Origin: Chara braunii
Lineage: Eukaryota > Streptophyta > Charophyceae > Charales > Characeae
Direction of reading: 5' to 3'
Assembly (NCBI GenBank): GCA_003427395.1
Contig: BFEA01000638.1
Span: 571,158 to 601,999, forward strand
Length of the DNA stretch: 30,842 nucleotides
Positions 8,201 through 16,778 of this stretch are shown one piece after another (positions within the stretch are counted from its first letter, which is position 1; each line of letters starts with the position of its first letter). The translations under genes and the position numbers were made by a program. The notes under the pieces were generated by a model. That model was not told where the DNA came from. It was given only the letters and a program-made list of their open reading frames with translations, and ran no database searches.

Positions 8201-8590
8201 CCCCCTCTCTGGAAATGGTTTTTCAGTCCCATTTCACTGGGACCGTAAAGCTAAAGGGTGCTGCCTGAATCGACCTCTGTCCGCCCTCTCGAAATGTTTT
8301 TTTCAGTCCCATTTCACCAGCACCGTATAAGATCAAGGAGCTGGCCGAATCGACATCTGTCCCCCTCAAGGAAATGATTTTTCAGTCCCATTTCACCGGC
8401 ACCGCATAAAGTCAAGGAGCTGGCCGAATCAACCTCTGTCCCCCCGAGGAAATGATTTTTCAGTCCCCTTTCGCAGGCATCGTAAAGGTCATTGAGCTGG
8501 CCGAATTGAGCTTTGTTCCCCCTGAGGAAATGATTTTTCAGTCCCATTTCGTGGGAACCGTAAAGGTCACGGAGCTGGCCGCTTATGCCA
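8200..8590. repeat. Minisatellite, 78-80-bp unit, five copies
   Basis: The GAAATG...TTTTTCAGTCCC core starts at 8212, 8291, 8371, 8449 and 8527. Each copy continues with CACCGTAAAGGTCAAGGAGCTGGCCGAATCGACCTCTGTCCCCC-like text, cited here only as a consensus of its parts. The last three units are 78 bp (26 codons). The minus strand is open across them (8314-8679), reading GLKNHFL and GQLxDLY in each. Copies differ mostly at amino-acid-changing sites, so selection for protein is not evident. Confidence 0.9.
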
Positions 8591-8599
8591 TACTCGCCA

Positions 8600-9020
8600 G
8601 CCGCGGGTGGTGCACATATGGTAGCACAAAGTGGTTGTGCTTCTATACGTATCCGGGGCCATGTCATGCAGCATTTCACTTTCAGGCTTCAGCAGATTGA
8701 TCAGCAGAAAAAATAAAGGCCCCCCTTTTTTTTCTGTAAACTTGTGTAAAGGATGAAGTAAAAGTGGGGACACCTTGATAATCTGATTTCTGCAGTGAGG
8801 GGTTGGCGTGTCCATATCGGCCTGCCCACAACCTGCCCATGCTTGAAGATGGTTCTTGGGCCTTGAGCATGGGATAATGCTATCTACTGTTCCCCATGGT
8901 GTTCCTCTTGGGTCTCGAGCATGGTACCTGCACATTGTGTTCCTCCTGCTGTTCACTATATCAGGATGAGAGGTCGTTCCTCTAGGTTAGCAGTAGGCAG
9001 AACTCTGTGTTCTTGTTGCC
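8600..9020. other. No gene found
   Basis: Unique-looking sequence. A loose duplication (CTTGAGCATGG near 8863 and CTCGAGCATGG near 8915) is the only visible structure. Confidence 0.4.
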
Positions 9021-9024
9021 CCAG

Positions 9025-9108
9025 CAGTGGAGAACAAACAGGGAAAAGAAGTCAGCAGTTAAGCTCCCAGCCGCACTCATCCGTGCTGTAATCGTGACAG
9101 TGTTGCTG
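9025..9108 (+). CDS. Candidate exon with hydrophobic helix
   Basis: A good acceptor (TTCTTGTTGCCCCAG) and donor (CTG|GTAACT) enclose 84 nt open in phase 0. It begins QWRTNREKKSAVK and ends LIRAVIVTVLL, so a basic stretch precedes a hydrophobic one. The following intron is essentially a CT microsatellite. A joined exon at 9195 would end the protein 13 codons later. If the intron is retained, the frame runs on through Leu-Ser repeats to 9387. The protein family is not recognised and upstream exons were not located. Confidence 0.35.
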
Positions 9109-9110
9109 GT

Positions 9111-9112
<2 letters not shown>

Positions 9113-9178
<66 letters not shown>
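9113..9178. repeat. (TC)n microsatellite forming most of a short intron
   Basis: About 65 bp of CT begin six bases inside the predicted donor and end 16 nt before the AG at 9194, acting as the polypyrimidine tract. Confidence 0.95.
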
Positions 9179-9181
<3 letters not shown>

Positions 9182-9194
9182 GTAAATCTCCAAG

Positions 9195-9236
9195 GGAGGG
9201 GACAGACGGATTGACTGTGCATTGTTGCCTGCATGA
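9195..9236 (+). CDS. Candidate terminal exon following the CT intron
   Basis: After AATCTCCAAG the phase-0 frame reads GGDRRIDCALLPA then TGA (9234-9236). The 86-nt intron would be short. Support is only phase and splice-site appearance. Confidence 0.25.
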   Translation, partial: GGDRRIDCALLPA

Positions 9237-9403
9237 ACCTTGGCTTGTTCCTGCATTTTTGGTGATTACGGCTCTTACGGGCTTACGACGACTTGCCTTG
9301 TGGGTGCTGGGTTGCGGAGTTGAGGTATTGGGCTTATGGGTATGTGCTCCAGTTCGTTGCCATCATGACCCTTACTCTGCCAGTTAGATGTGGAATTGAA
9401 AGT

Positions 9404-9432
9404 CCCTTTTTTTTTTTTCTTTTTTTTTTTTT
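9404..9432 (-). other. Poly(T) run, likely the LINE poly(A) tail on the minus strand
   Basis: Two T-runs separated by one C lie where the 3' end of the minus-strand LINE is expected. 9240-9404 and 9433-9900 contain no gene on either strand; the latter may be LINE 3' UTR. Confidence 0.45.
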
Positions 9433-9899
9433 GAAGAAAACATTTTAAAGAAAACATTAACGACGGGGGTAGAAGGGGTGCTGGTAAGAGCAGACCCATT
9501 CTACAGGCCCCATTATTGGATGGCTCCGTTCCGTCGGTGGGGAGCTGCACCTGCTGGTAACCAGGTCCAGCGTCCCTTCACAGCATTATAAAAGAGCCGG
9601 AGTTGTAGATTTTACAGGTTTTGCCCATATCCACATTCACATTAGATGAACCCCTTAGGGAAGAAGGTTCCCTGTCCTCTCCCGTGGTCGGTCTGAGCAC
9701 TGTTCCCCGGATAGAGCCAGCAGCAGGAAGTCTCTGAGTTCATAAGTGAGTCAAGGATGCAGCTTTTGCACATATTGTACTCTCACATGCTGTCTGTCCA
9801 ATGCCCATGTGTCAATTGTCTCTCTTGTCCTGTTACCGGTTGCTCACCTCAGTGGCCTCAAGGCGTCCAGTTGTCCCCATCGTCTGCAGCGGCGGTAGA

Positions 9900-12400
9900 G
9901 ATGGCGGGATGGTAGGGGATCAGGGGGCGGAAGGGAGGCAAAGGAGATGCTGGCAAGTGTAGCAGGAGGGAGGCGGGAGGGGGTTACTGTAGGGCGGGGG
10001 CAGGGGCCATTGTATGATGGGGTTTCTGAGGGACCAACAGAAAGTTGGTCGGGAGGTACGGGACTGCAAAGTCATATAGGGGTCTCCTTTGCCACGAGGG
10101 TTCGTCCGCCCTCCAGTTTTTCCATCGTATGTTGAGGCCATCTAGCAGTTTGGAGAGGGCATGGTGCGGATCCTGACAGATTTGGCAGTAGGACTTCCGC
10201 AAAGCCTGATAGTCCTGTTTCATAGTCTTCCAGGCATGTTGTGTGCGGGACCTGATCTTTTCTTCTATCGCCTGTTGTGCTTGCTGCAGACGGAACTGAT
10301 GGTCTTTTCTCTCAAATGAGCACCTAGCTCTCCAGGCTTGCATGAGGACGTGTAGCCTCGTATACGAGAAGAGGTTAGTGGCAAATGGAGTCCACTGCGC
10401 TAGCAAGTGTTGGTTTTTGCCCAGCAGGATGAGGCCCAGGTTCCACGGGGTATAGATGTTCGTGAGTGAATGGAACGCCACGGCCCACCACCTCTATATT
10501 TGGGCAACCATCGGGCACGCCAACAGGCAGTGCTCGAGTGTTGCCCTGGCTGGCTGTTCACCCTGCCACAGTAGGTTCAGATGGGGGACAGCAGGCCTTT
10601 CTGCTCAAGGTCCGTCCTTGAGACGAGCCAATCGGGGGGTGGGGAGACAACGGTGTAAGATTTGCCATTGCAAGGACCTGAGGCTTGTGGGCAATGTTTT
10701 GGAATACTTGGGCCAAGGGAGGCTGTTCAGCAGCTGTGGATTCAGCGGTGAATCTCGCTCCCATCTCTTCAGCAGCTGTGGATTCACCGGTGAATCTCGC
10801 TCCTATCTCTGTGAAATCGTCTTTCCAATCTGCTGCTGTGGGCGGTAGTAGATCCTGCAATTACTATCAAAGTGATTCGACACGAGATGCTCTGTATCCC
10901 CCTTTGACAGTGTAATCCCAGATGTGCATAGTTTGTTGGCCCGTCCATTCCCAGTCGTCCAGGTCAAAGGGAAGTTGGGAAATGGGTGTGGAAGGCTTGT
11001 ATGTATGGTAGCCGTTGTCCCGGTCGCTCACCTCTCTCACGTTTATCAGCGCCGCCCACGGTTCTGTGGTATCAAAGTCTTCATTCCATACCAGTTGAGA
11101 GAACCGCGCTCCTGGAATGTGCAGGGTAAAGGCTTCCAATGTCCACCTCCCACCTTCAGTGCTGTGCACCCTGTTGACGTCGCCGGTCCGGGCAGGTCAA
11201 CGTACCTGACCACCCAGTCCTGTGGTCGAATCATCGGGCCGGTTTTGAGGGCTAGAGGAAGGGCATTTATCACTTGGCGGCCTTTTCGTCCACGTTCCTT
11301 ACATGCTTCAGCTTGGCCTGCAGCTTCTCTGGTGTGGCCCAGTTCTGCTAGACCGGGCCCCAGAGATCACCGACCGTGTAAATTTCTTTCTTTGCCCAGG
11401 TGAGCCAGGGTGAGTTAGCTGTGAGCAGAAATGGGTTGCCAGCTCCGTCCAGGATGAAAGGTTTGCCGAACCGCGGCTGTCTCCATATGGAGTGCCACCC
11501 ATTGGGTGGACACTTTTGTTTGGGCCTCGTTTCCTCCTCAGTTTTAGCATGTATGGCCAGAGGGGATCATGGGGGATGTCCTGCCTGGTGGCCAGCGCCG
11601 CACCTGTCGCTTGCCTGTGTGGGGGCCCGGGACTGTCCAGTGGTTGTTGGTCAACCATTGAAAGGGGTGCGCCCGGTTAGGGGGCACAGCTTTGGGTGCC
11701 ATGCACACAGCCCAGGGGGGGCCATGGAATGCCATTTTCTATGAGAAGTCTGGTTAGCACCTTGGAAATCATGGCCTTTCGGGGTCCAGTTTCCCCAGCC
11801 CCCCTTTGGCTCTTGGTTGTGTGAGGGTGTCCCAGCTCAGCTCACCTTCACCCTGGTCATTCAGCCCTCTGATTTGGCGCTATTTTTCCACAGATACGTT
11901 GTGAGCACCTTTCTCAGCCTGGTATATTACTCTGGTTTCAGTGGCCACACTGCCAGTTTGTACCATATGGCCGCGAGGATAGCATTGTTGATTGCCAGCG
12001 CCTGGCCCACGAACGATGTGTGCAGTCCGTCCCATCTTGCCAGGCTGTCAATGGTCGTGTTCACCAGGATTTCCCATGGTCCGACGGAGGTCCCATTGCT
12101 GTTAGCCTCATTCCCAAGATCCTGATGGCGTCTTCCTTTCGTGCCCATGGTACACGGGTCTGGCAGGAAGGTAAGTCTTGAGGGTGGAGCCACCAGCCCT
12201 CTGTCATAGAGCCCCGATTCACTTTCATGTCTGCCGCCAGTCAGAAAAGGTGTATGATTGGGGTTGAATTGAAGTCTTAAAGATGGGGAGAAACTGAAGA
12301 AATTGATTGACCCTCCGTCCACCGGCATGTACTGGCTGCAAACCCTCTGGCCCTTATAGTGTGCACGGCATGCTTTGCTTCGTTGCCAATCGACTCTGTC
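9900..12400 (-). pseudogene. Decayed, 5'-truncated LINE (non-LTR retrotransposon) C-terminal region
   Basis: Read on the minus strand, 12328-11927 contains FVGQALAINNAILAAIWYK, the conserved block after the polymerase domain of L1-type reverse transcriptases. At about 11845-11770 follows LSWDTLTQPRAKGGLG, the classic 'SW..LC.PK..GGLG' motif. Near 10540-10480 comes LEHCLLACPMVAQI, stop, RWW, a zf-RVT-type Cys/His segment. 10481-9984 is a 165-codon remnant of the C terminus. Frames shift between these blocks and stops interrupt them, so the copy is dead. The endonuclease and catalytic palm motifs are absent, as expected for 5' truncation; the upstream limit is uncertain (12330-12430). Confidence 0.8.
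10726..10809. repeat. 42-bp tandem duplication inside the LINE remnant
   Basis: TTCAGCAGCTGTGGATTCA at 10726 recurs at 10768. The two 42-bp copies differ at two positions. 42 is a multiple of three, so the duplication adds 14 codons without shifting frame. Confidence 0.9.
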
Positions 12401-12433
12401 ACCTGCATGTGTGAGTTCGTCACTCCTAAGCCG

Positions 12434-12458
12434 TAAACCCTAAACCCTAAACCCTAAA
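12434..12458. repeat. Interstitial telomere-type repeat (TAAACCC)3.6
   Basis: Three full and one partial CCCTAAA units, the Arabidopsis-type telomere sequence (TTTAGGG on the minus strand), with no error. It lies about 100 bp beyond the last recognisable LINE sequence. Single TTTAGGG-like units also occur near 14045 and 14262. Confidence 0.9.
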
Positions 12459-12642
12459 GCTTGTCTGTGTACCTGCCTATTGGTTTCACTAGTCTACATC
12501 ATCTGACTGCAATCATGTCCAAAGCTTAGTAGAAAAAGTCCTAGTGTGAGTATGCCCTTGCAGTGTTGGACAGCTATGGCATGTTTATGTAGAAAAGTCC
12601 TCCGCTTGTCTGTGTCCCTGCCTATCGGTTTCACTAGTCTAC
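12459..12642. repeat. Direct repeat of 39 bp, 145 bp apart
   Basis: GCTTGTCTGTGTACCTGCC...TTTCACTAGTCTAC at 12459-12497 recurs at 12604-12642 with two differences. Each copy is preceded by related TAGAAAAGTCCT text. It may be a minisatellite or part of an LTR. 12643-12880 has no gene; an AATAAA at 12716 is a possible poly(A) signal. Confidence 0.75.
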
Positions 12643-12884
12643 TTGGTAAACGTGTCTAGTGCTGCTCTGCTTGCCACAACTCCCGAGTCTGTGACACACA
12701 CCGCCCACACTCTTCAATAAACGGCCACTTGCCCCGACCGACAACCTCGAACTGGCTTTTCGGTGAGTCCACCACGGTCGGATCGACAAAACTATACTGC
12801 CAGTAGGTCTGACTAAACAGGGCTACAGGTCCCCCAAGTTTGCAAGCGCGGTGGGGAGTGGTGGCTTAACTGATGAGCTGATCA

Positions 12885-13378
12885 CACGCTTGTCGTGCAC
12901 ATGTTTTAGTTCCTGTGTCTGTTGCAGAGTTGTCGCACAGTTGCATGAAGTTGTTTAAGTTTCTCACACACTTGTCACACACCTGCTTTAGCCCATCAAT
13001 CTTGTAACCGACACTTGGTCCGTGCTTGCCATATGTGTGACAGTTTCTTACAGACTTGTGCTGCATGTGTGACATGTTTGTCGAGTCTCTTGCAGAGTTG
13101 TCACACACTCGCATGAAATCCGTAAGTCTTGTGACACGCTTGTCGTGCAGCCGTGTAATGCACTTGGTCAACGCTTGCCGTACTGTGATACAGTTTCGTA
13201 CACACTCGTGCTACATGTGTGACATGTTTGTCACATGCTTGCCACACAATGACTGGTAAGTAAACATGTTCAATCCACGCTTTCCATATGTGTGACACAA
13301 TTTCTTGCATACTTGCACTACATGTGTGACATGGTTGTTACATGCTTGCCACACAATGAACGTGAAGTAAACACATTT
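12885..13378. repeat. Degenerate tandem repeat with TGTGACA/TGTCACA hairpin units
   Basis: GCTTGCCATATGTGTGACA (13026), GCTTGCCGTACTGTGATACA (13173) and GCTTTCCATATGTGTGACA (13278) open three copies of about 106-147 bp. CATGTGTGACATGTTTGTC recurs inside, giving repeated hairpins (TGTGACA with TGTCACA). An older pair, CACGCTTGTCGTGCA at 12885 and 13134, shows the array starts earlier. Confidence 0.75.
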
Positions 13379-13778
13379 GGGCCCTCCTCCCCATAGCACA
13401 TCCAAGTTGCTTTTTGACTCAGAACTGCTCTGTGATCGACACTGTACCGGCTTTCCCCGAAGAGAATGTACGGTCATTATGCCTCTGCATTCGGGGCAAC
13501 TTTCAGTCTAGATACAGCGATAATGGTCATATGTATTATTCGGGGAAAGATGGTAGTCATGGAAGCTGTCATAATCGTGCAGCCCATGTGTCACTTTAAG
13601 ATGTGTGACAAGGTCATGAAGTTGCTGGCTGGTGGCTTTTGAATGCAATTTCATTGGCAGACGTGTGTACAAGCCTGTGCGGCGGCCTGGTTTGTTTTCT
13701 TCTTTTTGAAAGCGGGCGTTTATTAACCATGTTTTATCAAGTAGGAAATTAGGAGTCAAATTGCCATTTGTTTGCTAA

Positions 13779-13840
13779 CATTTTACAAATTTCAACAAAC
13801 ATTTTACAAATTTCACAAAAATTTTACAAATTTCACAAAC
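13779..13840. repeat. Three-copy ~21-bp tandem repeat
   Basis: ATTTTACAAATTTCAACAAAC and two close variants follow in series. The rest of 13380-14280 has only short unsupported open frames. Confidence 0.9.
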
Positions 13841-14285
13841 GTTACGACTGTGTGTCATTCAGCGACAAGCTCGGCGACCAGAGCTGCCCGCTCAGGTGAC
13901 ACGGCCGAACCTGCCCAGGGGGTGACCCGCGCGGGGTACTCGGGCGACAGCAAAAGGAGGGTCAATTGTTTTGTTTTTTCCTTCTCTTTGGCAGTGAGGC
14001 AATCTTGTGCCCACTGCAATGCGGGGTCAATTGTTTTCATGTTTTGGGTTTAGGGTTTTTAGGTGAATTTTGTGCCCCCTGAGAGGTGCTCCAATTGAGC
14101 CTTATCTTTGAAATTGGTGGTCGCTGGTCTCGCCAAAGGGTGAGTATGGGATGTAAGCGGCGATGGAAGGGGGGCTTATAGATGATTCAGGGGCATGATA
14201 TAATTTAATATTTTGTTTTATTTTCCATTTCAAATTTCATTCGGAATCTTGGGGTGACCCTAAACCCAAAATTGTCGGATTGCCA

Positions 14286-14440
14286 GTGGGCCTATCTCAG
14301 TCGGGACACCCGTGAACTCTTGAAGTACAGACCCAGTTCAAATCCTGATGCAACCAGGTAAACAGAAAAAAATCATTCTGAATTACCTGGAACCGGTCAG
14401 TTTATGATAATATAATATCTTAACGGCGTCGCCTTTTCAG
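14286..14440 (+). mobile_element. tRNA(Lys)-like SINE copy
   Basis: The head GTGGGCCTATCTCAGTCGGG...ACTCTTGAAG...CAGTTCAAATCC...GCAACCA follows tRNA layout. It has a D-arm with CTCAGTCGGG (box A-like), an anticodon loop CTCTTGA (CTT, Lys) and a T-arm GTTCAAATCC (box B-like). Stems are imperfect, so it is not a working tRNA. The body to about 14436 matches the SINE copy at 2455-3075 and ends in CCTTTT. Confidence 0.55.
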
Positions 14441-14689
14441 GATTTCCGGCTGGATATTAGGCATTCGATTTACCTGGAATTCCGGACAACCCGGAAAACG
14501 CCCGAAATGAGGGGGGGAAAAAAAGTGCCCTTCAAATGGGGGGATTTCCCCACATTCACCTTCTCATGAATTTGTGTGCGTCGCTATGTGTGTGTTAGAT
14601 TGTCACGATAACAACCCCTTCTCCAGTCAGATAAGAATAGAACCCACTTCTGAAACAGCGTTACCTTTATAGCAAACAGCATGAGGCAT

Positions 14690-14830
14690 GTGTGTGTGTA
14701 TGTGTGTGTGTGTGTGTATGTGTGTGTAACTGTGTATGTATGTGTGTGTAATTGTGTATGAATGTGTGTGTATGTGTGTGTGTGTGTATGTGTGTGTATG
14801 TGTGCGTATGTGTGTGTATGTGTGCGTGTT
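14690..14830. repeat. (TG)n/(TATG)n microsatellite
   Basis: About 140 bp of TG with regular TATG and TGCG interruptions. Confidence 0.95.
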
Positions 14831-14993
14831 TAATAGATTGTCCCCCTGCACTGGAGATGAGGGGCCACAAACACACCACAACAATATCCCAAATTGAAAC
14901 AGCTTTGCTGATGAATGACTGAACCTGATGAATGCTATCCTGATGCTATAGCGAACAATGTGAGTCACCCTTCCTCGATAAATTACAAAAGGT

Positions 14994-15087
14994 TAACCGA
15001 CCCCCCAATTTTCACCCCCATTTATAAGAAAACCTAAGGGCCATTTTAACCATACTTCACACCAATTTGTAGAGTGCACTTCTTAAA
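14994..15087 (+). repeat. Dispersed repeat, copy A
   Basis: TAACCGACCCCCCAATTTTCACC...CTTCTTA matches copy B at 18255-18345 in the same orientation at roughly nine positions in ten. It includes ATAAGAAAACC and GTAGAGTGCACTTCTTA. Family unknown. Confidence 0.85.
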
Positions 15088-15104
15088 TGCTATCGTGATG
15101 AATG

Positions 15105-15195
15105 ACTGAACCAATCAATCAATTGATTGACTAATCAATCAACTAATAGATCAATCAGTCGATAAAGATTGACCAATCGAGCAATTGGTTGAATG
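15105..15195. repeat. Degenerate (TCAA/TTGA)n tetranucleotide tract
   Basis: Repeated ATCAATC / GATTGA words. Similar tracts lie at 18940-19016, 19340-19395 and 19441-19470. 15196-15355 is AT-rich without a recognised feature and might be more mitochondrial-derived sequence. Confidence 0.8.
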
Positions 15196-15355
15196 TTCTA
15201 TTTTCTTGTCGGAATGATTATTGTATTTTGTGTGGTGAAAGAACCATGATTCTAAAAAATGATTTGTATTACTTAATTGCAAATTTTTCAGTAGCTTAAT
15301 GAATTCGATTTTTTTTTGCAATGAAATAGTACTAATCTTACCTTTAGTTATTACT

Positions 15356-15619
15356 CTAATTGGCTACAGTTAAAAAATCAGCATGTTCCTGTGCTGTCAT
15401 AGAAACATAATCTAATCGATCAAAATAAGGCAAAGCTTGTAGATAGTTCTTATATGCAATTAATTTTTCCGTACCTGTATGAAGTAAACCAATATGTGGT
15501 TCTGCACGTGCCACCACTTCTCCATTCATTTTCGAAACTAATCTTAAAATACCATGAGCAGCTGGGTGTTGAGGTCCGAAATTGAAAGTCAATTTTTTTA
15601 TTCGTTTTGTTTTAGCCAT
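15356..15619 (-). pseudogene. nad7: Mitochondrial nad7 N-terminal fragment (NUMT)
   Basis: The minus strand from ATG at 15619 encodes the start of NADH dehydrogenase subunit 7 (complex I, 49-kDa subunit). MAKTKRIKK is followed by [19 protein letters not shown] and [15 protein letters not shown], all hallmarks of this family. After about 87 codons it ends at a TAG (15356-15358), where the normal protein continues for some 300 residues. Several usually invariant positions are changed: [13 protein letters not shown] stands where RGTEKLIEYK is usual, and AQEHADFL where AQEHAYSL is usual. No frameshift or internal stop is present. This is best read as a nuclear copy of mitochondrial DNA. It directly abuts the Josephin segment at 15620. 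Confidence 0.85.
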
Positions 15620-16037
15620 ATATGCTACTAACATCTGCCTACAAGCCTATCGTCGGGAACCATATACTCACTCTTATTTATTAACCATTGCTTCCGATCT
15701 TTATGCTAAGGAACGCGAGTTATATGGCGGTAACCCGACTTTGCATCCCCCACAGGATAGTAATTACACTCAACATGGGGGATTCAATGTCTTTGCTTTG
15801 GAGATTGTTTTGATAAGGCGCCGACTTGATATCAATGATATGCAGCGTGCCCCTTCGGGTGGGGACCCGGACCACTGTTCGCACGCTTGTGCCTATAATC
15901 TACATACTCCTGACCACTACACCGCTTTTGTCCGTGCCTCTGGTTCTTGGGAATTATGGAATGGCAGTGCTATGGTGCAAACTATTAGTGCCATCTGTGA
16001 TCTCATGCGTAATTACCCTAACCTGCAACTGCTCCAG

Positions 16038-16140
16038 GTCATTGACCCTATGGGTACGTCGTGTACCTGCCTCTACGACTATCTCTGTGCCTGCCTCCGT
16101 ACTTGTCTCTGTGACTGCTTCTATGTCTCTCTCCTTCCAG
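16038..16140 (+). other. Predicted 103-bp intron created by tandem duplication
   Basis: CCAG|GTCATTGACCCTATGGG (16034) recurs as CCAG|GTTATTGACCCTATAGG (16137). The first supplies a donor GT, the second an acceptor preceded by TCTCTCCTTCCAG. Removing 103 bases restores the reading frame from LQLLQ into VIDPIG. Confidence 0.55.
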
Positions 16141-16169
16141 GTTATTGACCCTATAGGTACCTCGTGTAC

Positions 16170-16320
16170 TTCCGTCCCCGCCTCTGCGCCTGTCTCTGTA
16201 CCTGCCTCCGCACCTGGCTCCATGCCCGTTGTTGTGTCTGCCTCCATGCCCGTTTCTGTGTATGTCTCCGTGCCTACTTCCATGTCTGTCTCCGTGCCTG
16301 CTTTAGTCTTCATTCCCCCG
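16170..16320 (+). repeat. ~12-bp GTGCCTGCCTCC-type coding minisatellite
   Basis: Imperfect GTCTCCGTGCCTGCCTCC units translate to SVPASVPVSV-like repeats. Related units fill the upstream intron copy (16067-16130). Confidence 0.75.
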
Positions 16321-16330
16321 CATAACACCT

Positions 16331-16753
16331 TGTGACCTCCTTCTTTGTGAGATCACTGACACAGTTACACTTGGTTGTGGAAAGCATCGACTTTGTCGAC
16401 ATCACTACAACCATATAATTTTTCGGGTCCGCGGTCGGCAGGGATGCGACCTGTATTCGGATTGTGAACATCCTCTGCATCCAGATGCAGTATGTCCCAT
16501 CTGTGCCTACGGGCGCAATAGCGAATGTGCACTTAACTGTGATGGTTAACGCCCCACAATGGTCATGGCCTGCAACCGGCATGCCCTCTGCCGCGCATGC
16601 TTCAGAGGTATGGTCGATGCTAGTCGTCATGGTTCCTGCTGTGACGAAGTTGCTTACCTGAATGGTTTACGTCCTACACATCAGCGGGAGGGTTGCTACC
16701 ATCGCCCGCATCCTTATGATAGTTGTCCTATCTGTCGTGAGGGTCTTACTTAG
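16331..16753 (+). pseudogene. RING-type zinc-finger segment
   Basis: The best RING-HC reading is C-x2-C (CPIC, 16493-16504), 22 residues, C-x2-H-x2-C-x2-C (16571-16600), 41 residues, C-x2-C (16724-16735). These spacings fall within RING limits. A second set upstream (Cys at 16331 and 16346, then CGKHRLCRHH at 16376-16405) could form another finger sharing the first CPIC. A TAA at 16547 falls between the first and second Cys pairs. Translation from ATG 16559 would give only half a finger, which is unlikely to fold. RING proteins bind E2 enzymes and act as ubiquitin ligases. Confidence 0.6.
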
Positions 16754-16778
16754 ACGTACCTTGCACCCTGACAAAAAT

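Larger units (their letters stand above)
15621..16753 (+). pseudogene. Josephin deubiquitinase - VPAS linker - RING fusion, broken copy
   Basis: Three parts. (1) 15621-16037, one open frame: [14 protein letters not shown], then YLLTIASDLYAKERE, GGFNVFALEIVL, and PDHYTAFVRASGSWELWNGS. This follows the order of the Josephin domain (ataxin-3 family). His (15915-15917), Trp (+11) and Asn (+15, 15960-15962) keep the exact spacing of ataxin-3 H119, W130 and N134. (2) After a probable 103-bp intron the frame continues as VIDPIGTSCTSVPASAPVS, a Pro/Ala/Ser/Val linker to about 16320. (3) In the next frame 16331-16753 encodes Cys/His modules, including CPIC, CNRHALCRAC and a final CPICRE. Lesions: the N-terminal catalytic-Cys part is missing at the nad7 junction, a one-base shift at a C-run (16315-16319) separates linker from RING, and a TAA lies at 16547-16549. 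Such a protein would cleave and possibly also attach ubiquitin. This copy probably does neither. Confidence 0.65.

Noticed and set aside
8200-8590. CRISPR-like array
   Set aside because: The whole 79-bp unit repeats with drift; there are no identical repeats separated by unique spacers. The same holds for 25422-25900.
12434-12458. Chromosome end
   Set aside because: Only 3.6 units, with ordinary sequence on both sides.
15582-15620. Start codon at 15582 for the Josephin segment
   Set aside because: It lies in sequence antisense to nad7, so a Met there is accidental.
16559-16753. Separate 64-residue gene starting at ATG 16559
   Set aside because: It would encode only the second half of a RING finger, lacking the first Cys pair.
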